Positions 1 through 8,351 of a stretch of DNA of 64,000 nucleotides are shown here, piece by piece. The stretch covers positions 158,101 to 222,100 of the forward strand of contig NZ_MTQP01000057.1 of assembly GCF_001984175.1 (NCBI RefSeq), in the 5' to 3' direction. Under the pieces are notes generated by a model, which saw nothing but the letters and a program-made list of their open reading frames with translations, was not told where the DNA came from and did not search any database. The stretch comes from Saccharothrix sp. ALI-22-I (GTDB lineage: Bacteria > Actinomycetota > Actinomycetes > Mycobacteriales > Pseudonocardiaceae). A program made the position numbers and the translations under genes. The first letter of the stretch is position 1. Each line of letters starts with the position of its first letter.

Positions 1-571
1 GGCTTGTGGACAACTGCGCCGCCGGGTGGGTGAGGGGCGCCGCGTGCGCGGGGAAGCCTTTCACGATGAGCAGGACTCCCAGAGCGATCTCGAAGAGGCC
101 GCCGGGAACGGAGAGCGCCACGCCCACGCCGTAGCCGAGCACTTCGAGCGCGGCCCCCACCAGGAACACGGCGTAACCGGCCATGCCCCACACCGCCAGG
201 AAGCGGGGGACCAGTCGCGCCCGGAACAGGACCCGGCAGAACAGCACGCCGACGGTGCCCACCGACATCATTGCGATCTGGTAGCTGTAGTGGTTGCCGA
301 GCGGCATCAGGAGGAGCAGGAAAACGACGCCGACGGCCAGCATCACCGCTTCGACCGCTCGGCCGATCAGGTAAGCGTGGGCGGTGACCTCGTCGTGCGG
401 CTTCAGGACGGGGAACACCAGCACTCCGATGGCGGCGACGACGGCTGAGTCGACCAACATCAGCAGCGCCCCCACCTCCGACACGCCGATCAGCGCCTCG
501 CCCGCGATGTACACGACGAACGCCAGCAGGAACAACGCGCCCACGGCCCGTCCGATGGCTCTCGACGACAT
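1..571 (-). CDS. DUF4386-type integral membrane protein (C-terminus beyond window)
   Basis: The reading frame opens at an ATG (569-571, minus strand) preceded by a GGAGGG ribosome site and runs without a stop for 190 codons to the left edge, so the C-terminus is missing. The protein is almost entirely hydrophobic, with about six predicted membrane segments. It begins MSSRAIGRAVGALFLLAF and includes short loops such as KPHDEVTAHAY and RARLVPRF. The pattern resembles DUF4386 proteins, whose function is unknown. It is divergent from a TetR gene 97 bp away, and operator-like repeats lie between them, so it is probably the target of that regulator (inference). Confidence 0.75.
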   Translation of the reverse strand, partial: MSSRAIGRAVGALFLLAFVVYIAGEALIGVSEVGALLMLVDSAVVAAIGVLVFPVLKPHDEVTAHAYLIGRAVEAVMLAVGVVFLLLLMPLGNHYSYQIAMMSVGTVGVLFCRVLFRARLVPRFLAVWGMAGYAVFLVGAALEVLGYGVGVALSVPGGLFEIALGVLLIVKGFPAHAAPLTHPAAQLSTS

Positions 572-609
572 GGCTCTATCCCTCCGTCACAGGTGGCGGG
601 CCTGTTCCC

Positions 610-644
610 GTACTAAGTAAGGCGCACGGTAGCGTACTAAGTAC
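610..644. promoter_or_regulatory. Two-copy TetR-type operator between divergent genes
   Basis: GTACTAAGTAA (610-620) and GTACTAAGTAC (634-644) lie 24 bp apart centre to centre. The second is a perfect inverted repeat (GTACT-A-AGTAC); the first differs by one end base. They sit between the divergent DUF4386 and TetR starts, where an autoregulating TetR repressor would bind. Binding itself is inferred. Confidence 0.6.
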
Positions 645-667
645 GGACGTGTCACCAGGGAGGTCGG

Positions 668-1372
668 ATGTCGAAGCAGGTCGACCGATCGGCGGGCCGC
701 GCCCCGCTCAGCCGGGACCGGGTCCTGCGCGCCGCCGTCGCGATCGCCGACGCCGGGGGAGTCGGTGCGCTGACCATGCGCTCGCTCGCCGACGAACTCG
801 ACGTCAAGCCGATGTCGCTCTACCACCACGTCGCCAACAAGGACGAGATCCTGGACGGCATCGTCGATCTCGTCTTCAGCCGGATCGAACTGCCGTCACC
901 CGGCCGCGAGTGGCGCCACGAGATGCACCGGCGCGCGACCTCCGCCCGTGACGTGCTCAGGCGTCACCCGTGGGCGATCGGGCTGCTGGAGTCCCGGACG
1001 GCCCCCGGCCCCGCGACCCTGCGGCACCACGACGCGACCATCGGCACCCTGCGCCGCGCGGGCTTCTCCGTCGAGATGACCGCCCACGCCTACGCCCTGC
1101 TCGACAGCTACGTGTACGGGTTCGCCGTCCAGGAGGCCGCGCTTCCCTTCCACAGCCCCGACACCGCCGCCGAGGTGACCGAGGAGATCATGCGCCACCT
1201 CTCCCCGGACGACTACCCCCACCTCGCCGAGATGGCCACCGCGCACGTGCTCCAACCCGGCACCGACTTCGCCGACGAGTTCGAGTTCGGGCTCGGCGTG
1301 ATCCTCGACGCCCTCGCCGGGTGGCTTCCCGACGACGACGGCGGCGGCGGACGCGTCAGGCCTGGTTCTTGA
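668..1372 (+). CDS. TetR/AcrR family transcriptional regulator
   Basis: A 234-aa regulator. The N-terminal helix-turn-helix covers about residues 15-60, with the typical ALTMRSLADELDVKPMSLYHH stretch (residues differ slightly by alignment), followed by a TetR_C-like ligand domain. The ATG start follows GGGAGG at a proper distance. The gene is divergent from the DUF4386 membrane gene with a repeated operator in between, so it probably represses that gene and itself. Its 3' end overlaps the convergent DUF4230 gene by 17 bp. The effector ligand cannot be told from sequence. Confidence 0.88.
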   Translation: MSKQVDRSAGRAPLSRDRVLRAAVAIADAGGVGALTMRSLADELDVKPMSLYHHVANKDEILDGIVDLVFSRIELPSPGREWRHEMHRRATSARDVLRRHPWAIGLLESRTAPGPATLRHHDATIGTLRRAGFSVEMTAHAYALLDSYVYGFAVQEAALPFHSPDTAAEVTEEIMRHLSPDDYPHLAEMATAHVLQPGTDFADEFEFGLGVILDALAGWLPDDDGGGGRVRPGS

Positions 1373-1982
1373 ACTCCACCCGGTACCCCAGCGCGCCGAA
1401 CATGCCGGTCAGCATCTTGCGGGTGTTGTCCTCGGCGCGTTGCACCAGCCCGGACTCCCGGGCCGCGTCCGCGATCTTCTGCTCGGCCGCCACGTAGAAC
1501 GGCTGCTGGTCCTGCGTCTCCACCAGCGACGCCAACCGGTCGAACAGCCCGCGTTCCTGCTCGAACACGTAGCACCGCTCCTGGTCCAGGTTCGGCTTGT
1601 CCAACTTGGCCCCCGGCAACGCCAACTCCACCAGCCGGGCCTCACCGGACGCGGCCGTCGGCGACACCTTGATCGCGTCCTCGGCCAACCCGCCGAAGTC
1701 GACGTAGGCGTTCACCGTCCCCGCCGCCACGAACAACGTCCGCTGCCCGGCCAACACCGCCGGCACGTACCGGACGTCGCGCTCGATGTCGAGCACCACC
1801 TGGAAGTCGCCGGCCGAAGCGTGGTACTGGCTCAGATCCCGCAACGACTTCAACAACGCCGGCTGGCTCCGATCGACGGTGTCGCTGCCGGGCAACCCGA
1901 ATCGCGGTACCACCAACACCGCCGCCACCACCCCGGCGACCACGACCAGCACCGCCACCGCCACACCGATGCGCCACCTCAT
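1356..1982 (-). CDS. DUF4230-type membrane-anchored protein
   Basis: A 208-aa protein. The chosen ATG gives MRWRIGVAVAVLVVVAG, a single N-terminal membrane segment; an upstream in-frame ATG would add 15 uncharged residues before it and is less likely. The exported part carries the DUF4230 layout: an early LLKSLRDLSQY stretch, a predicted beta region around VLDIERDVRYVP, and a helical C-terminal part with YVAAEQKIADAARESG and a final GYRVEF. DUF4230 proteins are common in actinobacteria and firmicutes and have no assigned function. Convergent with the TetR gene. Confidence 0.72.
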   Translation of the reverse strand: MRWRIGVAVAVLVVVAGVVAAVLVVPRFGLPGSDTVDRSQPALLKSLRDLSQYHASAGDFQVVLDIERDVRYVPAVLAGQRTLFVAAGTVNAYVDFGGLAEDAIKVSPTAASGEARLVELALPGAKLDKPNLDQERCYVFEQERGLFDRLASLVETQDQQPFYVAAEQKIADAARESGLVQRAEDNTRKMLTGMFGALGYRVEFKNQA

Positions 1983-2004
1983 GGCACCAACGTACCCAAA
2001 CCCC

Positions 2005-2685
2005 CTACCAGGGAATCCGTTTCCCATCGCGGAAGAATCCGCCGGTCGGACCGTCGTCGGGCAATGTCGCCGCCCACACCACGCCGGCCGCGCCCTGCTT
2101 CACCGGCCTCCCGCCCGCGCCGCCCATGTCCGTGGCGACCCACCCGGGGCACACCGCGTTCACCAGGATGCCCGGCAGTTCGGCGGCCAACATCAACGTC
2201 AACGCGTTCAACGCCGCCTTCGACGTCCCGTAAGCCGGTGTCCCACCGCCCATCGACGCCAACGACCCGGCCTCGCTCGACACGTTCACCACCCGAGAGT
2301 GCCGCCCGGCCCGCAGCAGCGGCAGCAACGCCGACACCATCCGCCACGGCCCGTAGAAGTTGGTGTCCATCGCCTCCCGCACCACCCGAAGGTCGGCCGA
2401 CGACGCGCGTTGCCACGAGTCGTAGTGGATGGCCGCGTTGTTCACCAGCACGTCCAGCCGCCCGTACCGCTCGGACAGGTACTCGGCCAGCACCGCCACC
2501 GACGCGTCATCGGTCACGTCCAGCTGGTGGTGATCGACGCCCAACCGCTCGGCCGCCGACTTGGCCTTCGCCGCGTCACGCGCGGTCAGCACGACGACGT
2601 GCCCCCGCGCGGCCAGCTGACGGCACACCTCCCGCCCGATGCCCCGGTTCCCACCCGTCACGACCGCCACCGGCGCGTCCGCCAT
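2005..2685 (-). CDS. Short-chain dehydrogenase/reductase (SDR)
   Basis: A 226-aa NAD(P)-dependent oxidoreductase of the classical SDR family. The nucleotide motif TGGNRGIG is near residue 10, NNAA is near residue 85, the catalytic serine lies in NVSSEAG, and the YGTSK active-site Tyr/Lys is present. The ATG at 2685 follows GGGAGGGG; the frame is open further upstream but without a ribosome site. The C-terminal part (GWVATDMGG, then PVKQGAAG) resembles carbonyl-reductase-like SDRs. The substrate cannot be assigned. Confidence 0.88.
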   Translation of the reverse strand: MADAPVAVVTGGNRGIGREVCRQLAARGHVVVLTARDAAKAKSAAERLGVDHHQLDVTDDASVAVLAEYLSERYGRLDVLVNNAAIHYDSWQRASSADLRVVREAMDTNFYGPWRMVSALLPLLRAGRHSRVVNVSSEAGSLASMGGGTPAYGTSKAALNALTLMLAAELPGILVNAVCPGWVATDMGGAGGRPVKQGAAGVVWAATLPDDGPTGGFFRDGKRIPW

Positions 2686-2760
2686 ACCGCCCCTCCCGAA
2701 GCCGAATGACGCCATTGTCCGCCGCCGGGCGGACGAGTGCAGCAACCGGTTCCCACTAGG

Positions 2761-3021
2761 TCAAGTGCGACCCTCGTCCAGCAGCGCGCGCAGCCGGGTG
2801 CCGTCCCCGACCACCGCCACCACGTGCCGGTCGTGCTCGCCGCGCAACCGCGCCGCCCGCGCCAGACCGTCCGCATAGGACAGTGCGGTGGACGCGTGCG
2901 AGTTCTCCACCAGGTCGTGCACGGACTCCGATCGGCTGGGGTAGCCGGACAGGCCGCCGGGTCCCGTGATCACGGGACCCGGTGCGCGGACAGCCCTGGG
3001 GAGGATGGTGGTGTCGGTCAT
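2761..3021 (-). pseudogene. dxs (remnant): Fragment of 1-deoxy-D-xylulose-5-phosphate synthase
   Basis: An 86-codon frame that matches only one internal block of DXS, the thiamine-diphosphate enzyme opening the MEP isoprenoid pathway. [31 protein letters not shown] and VVAVVGDG are all diagnostic. In full enzymes of about 630 aa these precede the cofactor motif GDGALTGG. Here the homology stops right after GDG, and the frame ends 11 residues later. The N-terminal about 90 residues and the remaining 500 or so are missing, so this is a decayed copy and cannot be active. A full dxs must lie elsewhere. Its neighbour on the other strand is an isoprenyl diphosphate synthase gene. Confidence 0.8.
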
Positions 3022-3441
3022 AGGGCCATTCCTGGCGCTCGAATGCCCTTGCGGCAACCGGGATGAGGCGAACGTGCCCGACGCTCCGCAGCCGGTTCAA
3101 GAGAGTTGACACGTTTCACGCGAACGAGATCCCGGCTGCCACACGGACGTGTGTGTGTCGTTCCGGAAAATCGGGGAACCAGCGCACCTCAGCGTCGCGT
3201 GATGGCGTTGTTCCACGTCAAAGGGCGGTTGTGCGGGCGAGAAGCGCAGGTGAGCCGCCCCTGGGCGGCCCCCGAACGGGTCGGCGGGCGTCGCGCACCA
3301 CCGGTCGCGCCCCACGGGTGTTAGCTTCGGATCGCCGGGACGTGACCGCGTCCGTTCGCCGGAAACGCCGTGTCGATCACCCTCGCTCCCCGCGTCGTCC
3401 TCACCGGAACCCGGTCGGAGTTTCGCACCTGTGGAGGAACC
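3022..3441. other. 420-bp gap without a supported gene
   Basis: No frame in this stretch has good codon usage, a ribosome site and recognisable similarity. It separates the dxs remnant from the polyprenyl synthetase and probably carries the synthetase promoter. It may also include further decayed dxs DNA, but I could not recognise any. Confidence 0.5.
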
Positions 3442-4524
3442 ATGACTGTCATCGACGCCGTGCGCGGCGATCTTGCCGAGGTCCGTGCGGAGGTGGACGC
3501 GACGCTCGACCGCTTCCTGACCGAGAAGGCGCGCACCGCGCCGGACCCGTGCTTGCTGCCGCTGGTGGACGTGCTGCGCGCGTTCATCGCCGGCGGCAAG
3601 CGCTTGCGGCCGCAGTTCTGCCACTGCGGTTTCCTCGCCGCGGGCGGTTCACCCGACGATCGCGCGGTGGTGTGGACCGGCGCCGCACTGGAGATGCTGC
3701 ACACCTTCGCGCTGGTGCACGACGACATCATGGACCGCTCCGCGCTGCGCCGTGGCCGACCGACGGTGCACCGGTTGCTGGCCGACCGGTTCGAGGGCCG
3801 AGGTGACGACGACGGGCGGGCGGCCGAGCGGTTCGGCGTGAACCTGGCGATCCTCGTGGGCGATCTGTGCTTCGCGTGGTCGGACGAACTGCTGGACCGG
3901 GCGGGCGTGGACGAGGCGCGGTGGCACGAGGTGCGAGCGCTGGTGCACACCATGCACACCGAGCTGATCGCCGGGCAGTACCTCGACCTGGGCGGCGACT
4001 CGCGGTCCAAGGCCGACCCGCTGCGGTCGGCGTGGCGGGTGATCCGGCTCAAGACCGCCCGGTACTCGGTGGAACTGCCGTTGCGCATCGGCGCCGTGCT
4101 GGCCGGCGGGGACGCGGCGCTGATGCGGGCGTGCAGCTCCTACGGCCGGCCGGTCGGCGAGGCGTTCCAGCTCCGCGACGACCTGCTGGGCGTGTTCGGC
4201 GACCCGCGGGTGACCGGCAAACCCGACCTGGACGACCTGCGCGGCGGCAAGGCGACCGTGCTGATGGCGTTGGCGTGGCAGCAGGCCACGCCCGGCCAGC
4301 GGGACGTGATCTCGGCCCTGCACGGCGAACCGGACCTGGACGAGGACCAGGCCGCGCTGCTGCGGGAGGTGGTGCGCGCGACCGGCGCGGCCGAACGGGT
4401 GGAGCGGCTGATCGCGATCCGCGCCGACCGGGCGTTGAACGCGTTGCGCGCGGCGTCGATGAACCCCGCCGCGAAGCCGCCGCTGGCGGAGCTGGTCACC
4501 TGCGCGACCCGCCGCGCCAGGTGA
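3442..4524 (+). CDS. Polyprenyl (geranylgeranyl-type) diphosphate synthase
   Basis: A 360-aa trans-isoprenyl diphosphate synthase, which condenses IPP with allylic diphosphates. Family hallmarks are GGKRLRPQF near residue 50, the first aspartate-rich motif DDIMD within LVHDDIMDRSALRRGRP, and the second, QLRDDLLGVFGD. The five-residue spacing in DDIMD and full length suggest an active enzyme; chain length cannot be fixed from sequence. The ATG at 3442 follows GTGGAGGAACC. It lies next to a dxs fragment on the other strand and an ABC ATPase fragment immediately downstream, so it may be the survivor of a larger terpenoid or transport locus (inference). Confidence 0.9.
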   Translation: MTVIDAVRGDLAEVRAEVDATLDRFLTEKARTAPDPCLLPLVDVLRAFIAGGKRLRPQFCHCGFLAAGGSPDDRAVVWTGAALEMLHTFALVHDDIMDRSALRRGRPTVHRLLADRFEGRGDDDGRAAERFGVNLAILVGDLCFAWSDELLDRAGVDEARWHEVRALVHTMHTELIAGQYLDLGGDSRSKADPLRSAWRVIRLKTARYSVELPLRIGAVLAGGDAALMRACSSYGRPVGEAFQLRDDLLGVFGDPRVTGKPDLDDLRGGKATVLMALAWQQATPGQRDVISALHGEPDLDEDQAALLREVVRATGAAERVERLIAIRADRALNALRAASMNPAAKPPLAELVTCATRRAR

Positions 4525-4529
4525 CCGGC

Positions 4530-4796
4530 ATGTCCACACCCGACTTCACGTTGCGCGCGGTCGACCTGCACAAGGCGTTCGGCGCGCGCCAGGTGCTCTC
4601 ACCACCCGGGCGGACGGTTCGCTGTACGGGCCGGCGTGCCTGTTCACCGCCGGTTTCACGGGCGCCACGCCGTTCGCGCCGATGGTGGGCGCCGTCTGCT
4701 CACCTCAGGTCGACTCCGGCGGTGGAGCGCCCACCGAAGCCACCCCTACTGAGTCGGCCATGCGTGTCCAGTAGGTCGTGGGGCCCGCCCCGGTAG
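4530..4796 (+). pseudogene. Truncated ABC transporter ATPase start
   Basis: Begins five bases after the polyprenyl synthetase stop with MSTPDFTLRAVDLHKAFG, then ARQVL, the typical first strand of an ABC ATPase. After about 23 codons the similarity ends before any Walker A motif, and the frame continues as Arg/Pro/Ser-rich sequence to a stop. In another frame the DNA from about 4609 reads as more protein-like sequence (DGSLYGPACLFTAGF), which I do not recognise. This looks like a deletion junction between two gene pieces. Confidence 0.55.
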
Positions 4797-4813
4797 TACC
4801 GGCAGGGGCGGCG

Positions 4814-5554
4814 CTAGTTCCCCTGTCCGGACACGGAAACCTGCATCATCACCTGGGTGTCGTGGCCGGACAGCTTGGTCTCCTCCAACGCGAGTGTGCG
4901 GCCGTCCGTGCCCCGGACCGCGCGCCGGATCACGAGCATCAGGCCTTCGGTCATGTCGAGGGTGGCGGCGTCGGCGGGGGAGGGGACGCGGGCGCGCAGG
5001 AAGTCGTGACAGCGCAGTTCCTGGCCGCCGTCGCGCAGCACCTTGTACAGCTGCTCGGGCGTGACGAACGGCTCGTCCTCCAGCGCCGGGAACGCCATCA
5101 CGGTGGCGATCGGCAGGTAGAGGCGGTGGGCCTGGCGGCGTCCTTCGGCGTCGGCCAACAGCCGGTCGTGCACGAACAGCGGCGAGTGCTCCTCGACGCC
5201 CAGCGCCAGCGCCAACTCGGCCGACGCGGTGCCGCGGTAGGTGGTCGGCCGCTCGATCGGGTCCCAACCGCGGGTGGCGACGTCCACCCAGTTGCCGTCG
5301 GGGTCGGCGGCGAGGAACCGCGTGTGCGTGTGCCGGGGTCGTTCGTCCACCGCCCGCACGAACGACCCCTTGCCCTGGTAGGAGACCACGAGACCTTCCT
5401 GCCGCAACTGGCCGATCGCCTCCCGCGCGGTGCCGCGTGAGACGTCGAACCGCTGCGCGATGCGGGCCTCGCTGGGCAACGGCCCGGCCGCCCGCAACCC
5501 GCCGCTCACGATCTCCGCCCGCAACGCCTCCGCCACCCGTGCCGCCTTGCTCAT
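4814..5554 (-). CDS. GntR-family regulator with UTRA domain (HutC type)
   Basis: A 246-aa regulator. The N-terminal winged helix (about residues 5-70) has LPSEARIAQRFDVSRGTAR and the wing YQGKGSFV. The C-terminal UTRA-like effector domain ends with the ALEETKLSGHDTQVMMQV stretch. HutC-type GntR proteins usually sense sugar phosphates, amino acids or other small metabolites. It is divergent from the sugar isomerase/dehydrogenase operon starting at 5883. Palindromes near its own start and in the intergenic region make it a likely controller of both (inference). Confidence 0.88.
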   Translation of the reverse strand: MSKAARVAEALRAEIVSGGLRAAGPLPSEARIAQRFDVSRGTAREAIGQLRQEGLVVSYQGKGSFVRAVDERPRHTHTRFLAADPDGNWVDVATRGWDPIERPTTYRGTASAELALALGVEEHSPLFVHDRLLADAEGRRQAHRLYLPIATVMAFPALEDEPFVTPEQLYKVLRDGGQELRCHDFLRARVPSPADAATLDMTEGLMLVIRRAVRGTDGRTLALEETKLSGHDTQVMMQVSVSGQGN

Positions 5555-5572
5555 GCCGCCCCCGGTCGACTA

Positions 5573-5612
5573 GTTGTTCGACAACATGTTCAGACAAGTC
5601 GTCGGACATGTC
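5573..5612. promoter_or_regulatory. GntR-type operator near the regulator start
   Basis: GTTGTTCGACAAC (5573-5585) has 5-bp inverted arms around TCG and fits the general GntR pattern TNGTNNNACNA. A perfect 8-bp palindrome GACATGTC follows at 5605-5612. Both lie directly upstream of the GntR gene and suggest autoregulation. Confidence 0.5.
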
Positions 5613-5723
5613 AAGGCATTCCTGCACCGCCGCCGCGACCTGGCGGAGTTGATCGCGGTCGACCCGGCCACCGGCATCACCGCCGACCACCTGGCCGCCG
5701 TGGAGACCGCGTTCTCCCGGTAG
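5586..5723 (+). pseudogene. Small 45-codon frame, probable gene remnant
   Basis: ATG at 5586 leads to MFRQVVGHVKAFLHRRRD, then LAELIAVDPATGITADHL and a final AAVETAFSR. The second half has the composition and ending of a real protein C-terminus, but no ribosome site precedes the ATG and the first codons lie in the operator. I do not recognise the family. It could be the 3' end of a lost gene or a chance frame. Confidence 0.3.
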
Positions 5724-5776
5724 CCGGTGAGGTCCGTTCCCGGTTTCGGCCGGTCCGGTGACGACCCCTGGTGAAC

Positions 5777-5815
5777 ATTTCTACCACGTGGTAGAAATCT
5801 TGGGAGCGCTTCCAA
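5777..5815. promoter_or_regulatory. 22-bp perfect palindrome and adjacent LacI-type operator
   Basis: Positions 5777-5798 form a perfect palindrome with 11-bp arms, ATTTCTACCAC and its complement GTGGTAGAAAT. Two bases further, 5800-5815 reads TTGGGAGCGCTTCCAA, a near-perfect palindrome with the central GCGC core typical of LacI-family operators. They lie 68-106 bp before the ATG of the sugar isomerase gene. Two repressors may act here. The divergent GntR is a candidate for the first; no LacI gene is present in the window. Confidence 0.6.
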
Positions 5816-5882
5816 GTGGTGTCCCGGCCGGTGTTCCCGCCGCGGGCATCGCACGCACTGCCGCCGACGTCAGGAGCTGGGG

Positions 5883-6617
5883 ATGGGCAAGACTTCCGTG
5901 CAGCTGTACTCGGTCCGCGACGTGTTCGCCGCCGATCCCACCGACACCCTGCGGCGGCTGGCCGCGATCGGTTTCACCCGCGTCGAGCCCTACGGGGTCG
6001 TCGAGAACGCGGACGTCCTGCGCACCGCGCTGCCCGAACACGGTCTCACCGCGCCGACCGCGCACGCGCAGCTCATCGGGGCCGACCAGCACGCCGTGTT
6101 CGCCGCCGCGGCCGACTGCGGCGTCGAAGTCGTCATCGATCCCTTTGTGGCACCCGAGAAGTGGCGTGATCCGGCGGACATCGCCGCCACCGCGTCCGCG
6201 CTGAACGCCGCCGCCGCAGTCGCCGCCGAACACGGGGTCCGCGTCGGCTACCACAACCACTGGTGGGAGTTGGCGTCCCGGATCGACGGCCGCAGCGCGT
6301 TCGAGGTGCTGGCCGACCAGCTCGACCCCGGCGTCGTGTTGGAGGTTGACACCTACTGGGCGACGGTCGGCGGCGAGGACGCGCCCGCGTTGCTGCGCCG
6401 CCTCGGCGATCGGGTGCACGCGATCCACGTCAAGGACGGCGGTCTCGCGCAGGACGGGTCGGGCCAGGTGCCGGCCGGGCAGGGCCGGGTGCCGGTGGCC
6501 GAGGTGCTGGCCGCCGCGCCGGACGCGTTGCACGTGGTCGAGTTCGACGCCTACGACGGTGACGTGTTCGACGGGATCGCGGCCAGCCACGCGTTCCTGG
6601 CCGGGGTCGGGGCATGA
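5883..6617 (+). CDS. Sugar phosphate isomerase/epimerase (xylose isomerase-like TIM barrel)
   Basis: A 244-aa cytoplasmic protein of the AP-endonuclease 2/xylose isomerase-like fold. It opens with VQLYSVRDVFAADP, and metal-site motifs are visible: GYHNHWWE, LEVDTYW and HAIHVKDGG, with a final VVEFDAY. The spacing of the Glu/His/Asp ligands is as expected, so it should be active on a sugar, inositol derivative or hydroxyacid. The first gene of a two-gene operon, it overlaps the next by ATGA. Two upstream palindromes indicate regulated catabolism. Confidence 0.85.
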   Translation: MGKTSVQLYSVRDVFAADPTDTLRRLAAIGFTRVEPYGVVENADVLRTALPEHGLTAPTAHAQLIGADQHAVFAAAADCGVEVVIDPFVAPEKWRDPADIAATASALNAAAAVAAEHGVRVGYHNHWWELASRIDGRSAFEVLADQLDPGVVLEVDTYWATVGGEDAPALLRRLGDRVHAIHVKDGGLAQDGSGQVPAGQGRVPVAEVLAAAPDALHVVEFDAYDGDVFDGIAASHAFLAGVGA

Positions 6618-7717
6618 GCGCTCCGGTCGGCGTCGGCGTCATCGGCGCGGGCGTCATCAGCGACACGTACCTGAGCAACCTGACCGGTTTCCCGGACGTG
6701 CGGGTGCTGGCCGTGGCCGATCTCGACCCGGCGCGGGCGGCGGCACAGGCCGCCCGGCACGGCGTGCCGCGCGCGTGCGGCGTCGCGGAACTGCTGGCCG
6801 ATCCGGACATCGAGGTGGTGGTCAACCTGACCATCCCGGCCGCGCACGTCGAGGTCGGCCTCGCGGCGATCGAGGCGGGCAAGCACGTGTGGCTGGAGAA
6901 ACCGCTCGGGCTGGACCGGCAGTCCGCCCGCGCCCTGCTCGACCGCGCCGCCGAACGGGGACTGCGGGTGGCGTGCGCGCCCGACACCGTGCTGGGCGCC
7001 GGGTGGCAGACCGCGCGCCGCGCCGTCGACGCGGGCCGGATCGGGGAACCGCGCACCGCGCTCGCCCTGTTCCAGACACCGGGCCCGGAGAGCTGGCACC
7101 CCGCGCCGGAGTTCCTCTTCCAGGCCGGTGGCGGGCCGCTGCTGGACATGGGGCCGTACTACCTGACCGGGCTGGTGCACCTGCTCGGCCCGATCCGCCG
7201 CGTCACCGCCACCGGGAGCCGGGCGCGGGACATGAGGGTGATCGGGTCCGGTCCGCGCGCGGGCGTCGAGTTCGCGGTGACCGTGCCGACCACGGTGACG
7301 GCGCTGGTCGAATTCGCGCGCGGCGGGTCGGCGCAGGTGGTGTTGAGCTTCGACTCGGCGTTGCCGCGCACGGGTTTCGTGGAGGTGGCGGGCACGCTCG
7401 GCACCGCCGTGCTGCCCGACCCGAACGGGTTCGACGGCGACACCGCGCTGCACCTGTTCGACGGCGCGGAAACGCTTGCGGCGGAAGGGCATTCGGCGTC
7501 ACGGGGGACCGGCGTGCTGGAGCTGGCCCGGTCGATCCGGGCCGGTGATCCGGAACGGGCGTCCGGCGCACTCGCCTACCACGTGCTCGACGCGATGCTG
7601 GCCATGGAGGACTCCATCGCCCTCGGGCACTCGGTGGACGTCACCAGCACGGTCGAGCCGCCGCCCGCACTGCCGGTCGACTGGAACCCGCACGCGTCTA
7701 GTCGAGCGGGACGGTGA
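6614..7717 (+). CDS. Gfo/Idh/MocA family oxidoreductase
   Basis: A 367-aa NAD(P)-dependent sugar or inositol dehydrogenase. The N-terminal Rossmann fold has GVGVIGAGVISDTYL, then the family motif EKPLGLD near residue 95. The C-terminal beta-sheet domain carries GGGPLLDMGPYYL, where the aspartate is part of the usual active site. Start codon ATG overlaps the isomerase stop (ATGA). The pair isomerase plus Gfo/Idh/MocA dehydrogenase is common in catabolism of inositol, rare sugars and glycosides. Its end overlaps the convergent TetR gene by 20 bp. Confidence 0.9.
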   Translation: MSAPVGVGVIGAGVISDTYLSNLTGFPDVRVLAVADLDPARAAAQAARHGVPRACGVAELLADPDIEVVVNLTIPAAHVEVGLAAIEAGKHVWLEKPLGLDRQSARALLDRAAERGLRVACAPDTVLGAGWQTARRAVDAGRIGEPRTALALFQTPGPESWHPAPEFLFQAGGGPLLDMGPYYLTGLVHLLGPIRRVTATGSRARDMRVIGSGPRAGVEFAVTVPTTVTALVEFARGGSAQVVLSFDSALPRTGFVEVAGTLGTAVLPDPNGFDGDTALHLFDGAETLAAEGHSASRGTGVLELARSIRAGDPERASGALAYHVLDAMLAMEDSIALGHSVDVTSTVEPPPALPVDWNPHASSRAGR

Positions 7718-8309
7718 GCAGGTTCCGGAGGTAGAACCGCAGCGAGCCGACGAGATCCACCTCGTCCGGTGTGGTCAGCCACTGGACCTGCAAGCCGTCC
7801 ATCAGTGCGATGAACGTCAGCGCCGCGGTCGCCGGGTCGACGTCCGGGCGCAGCTCGCCGCTGTCCGCGAGAGCCCGGAACGAGTCCACCACGCCTTCGC
7901 GCGCTCCCCGGTAGTGGCGGACGAAGTAGTCGTGCGCGGGGTGGTCGACGGCGACGGCCTCGGCGGCCAGGCGCGAGTAGAGCTCGACGATGCCGGGGTG
8001 GCGGACGTTGTGCTCGGCCAGCGCGAGGAAGTGGCGCAGGACGTCGAGACCGGGCGGGGCTTCCAGCTGCTCGCGCTCGGCGTCCTCCGCGTCCCGGCGT
8101 TCCAGCACTGCGGCGAGCAGCGCTTCCTTGGTCGGGAAGTAGTACAGCAGCCCGGCGTGCGTGATCCCGGCGCGCTTGGCGATCTCGCGCAGCGACGAGC
8201 CGTGGTACCCGGCCTCACCGTAGACCGCGACCGCCGCCGTGATGATGTCCTCGCGGCGGATTCGGCCTTTCAGGTAACCGCCCGTCACGGGCCGGCCGTC
8301 GTCTCGCAC
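7698..8309 (-). CDS. TetR/AcrR family transcriptional regulator
   Basis: A 203-aa regulator. The helix-turn-helix (about residues 18-62) includes GSSLREIAKRAGITHAGLLY and YYFPTKEALL. The C-terminal domain is of the long alpha-helical type (DPATAALTFIALMDGLQ). It is convergent with the sugar operon and has no evident partner. The kinase-fold gene upstream is on the same strand but begins a separate unit 42 bp away. Target unknown. Confidence 0.87.
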   Translation of the reverse strand: MRDDGRPVTGGYLKGRIRREDIITAAVAVYGEAGYHGSSLREIAKRAGITHAGLLYYFPTKEALLAAVLERRDAEDAEREQLEAPPGLDVLRHFLALAEHNVRHPGIVELYSRLAAEAVAVDHPAHDYFVRHYRGAREGVVDSFRALADSGELRPDVDPATAALTFIALMDGLQVQWLTTPDEVDLVGSLRFYLRNLLTVPLD

Positions 8310-8351
8310 ACGCCGACATCATGCCGCACCTCGCCGTCCACATCCCGGCAG

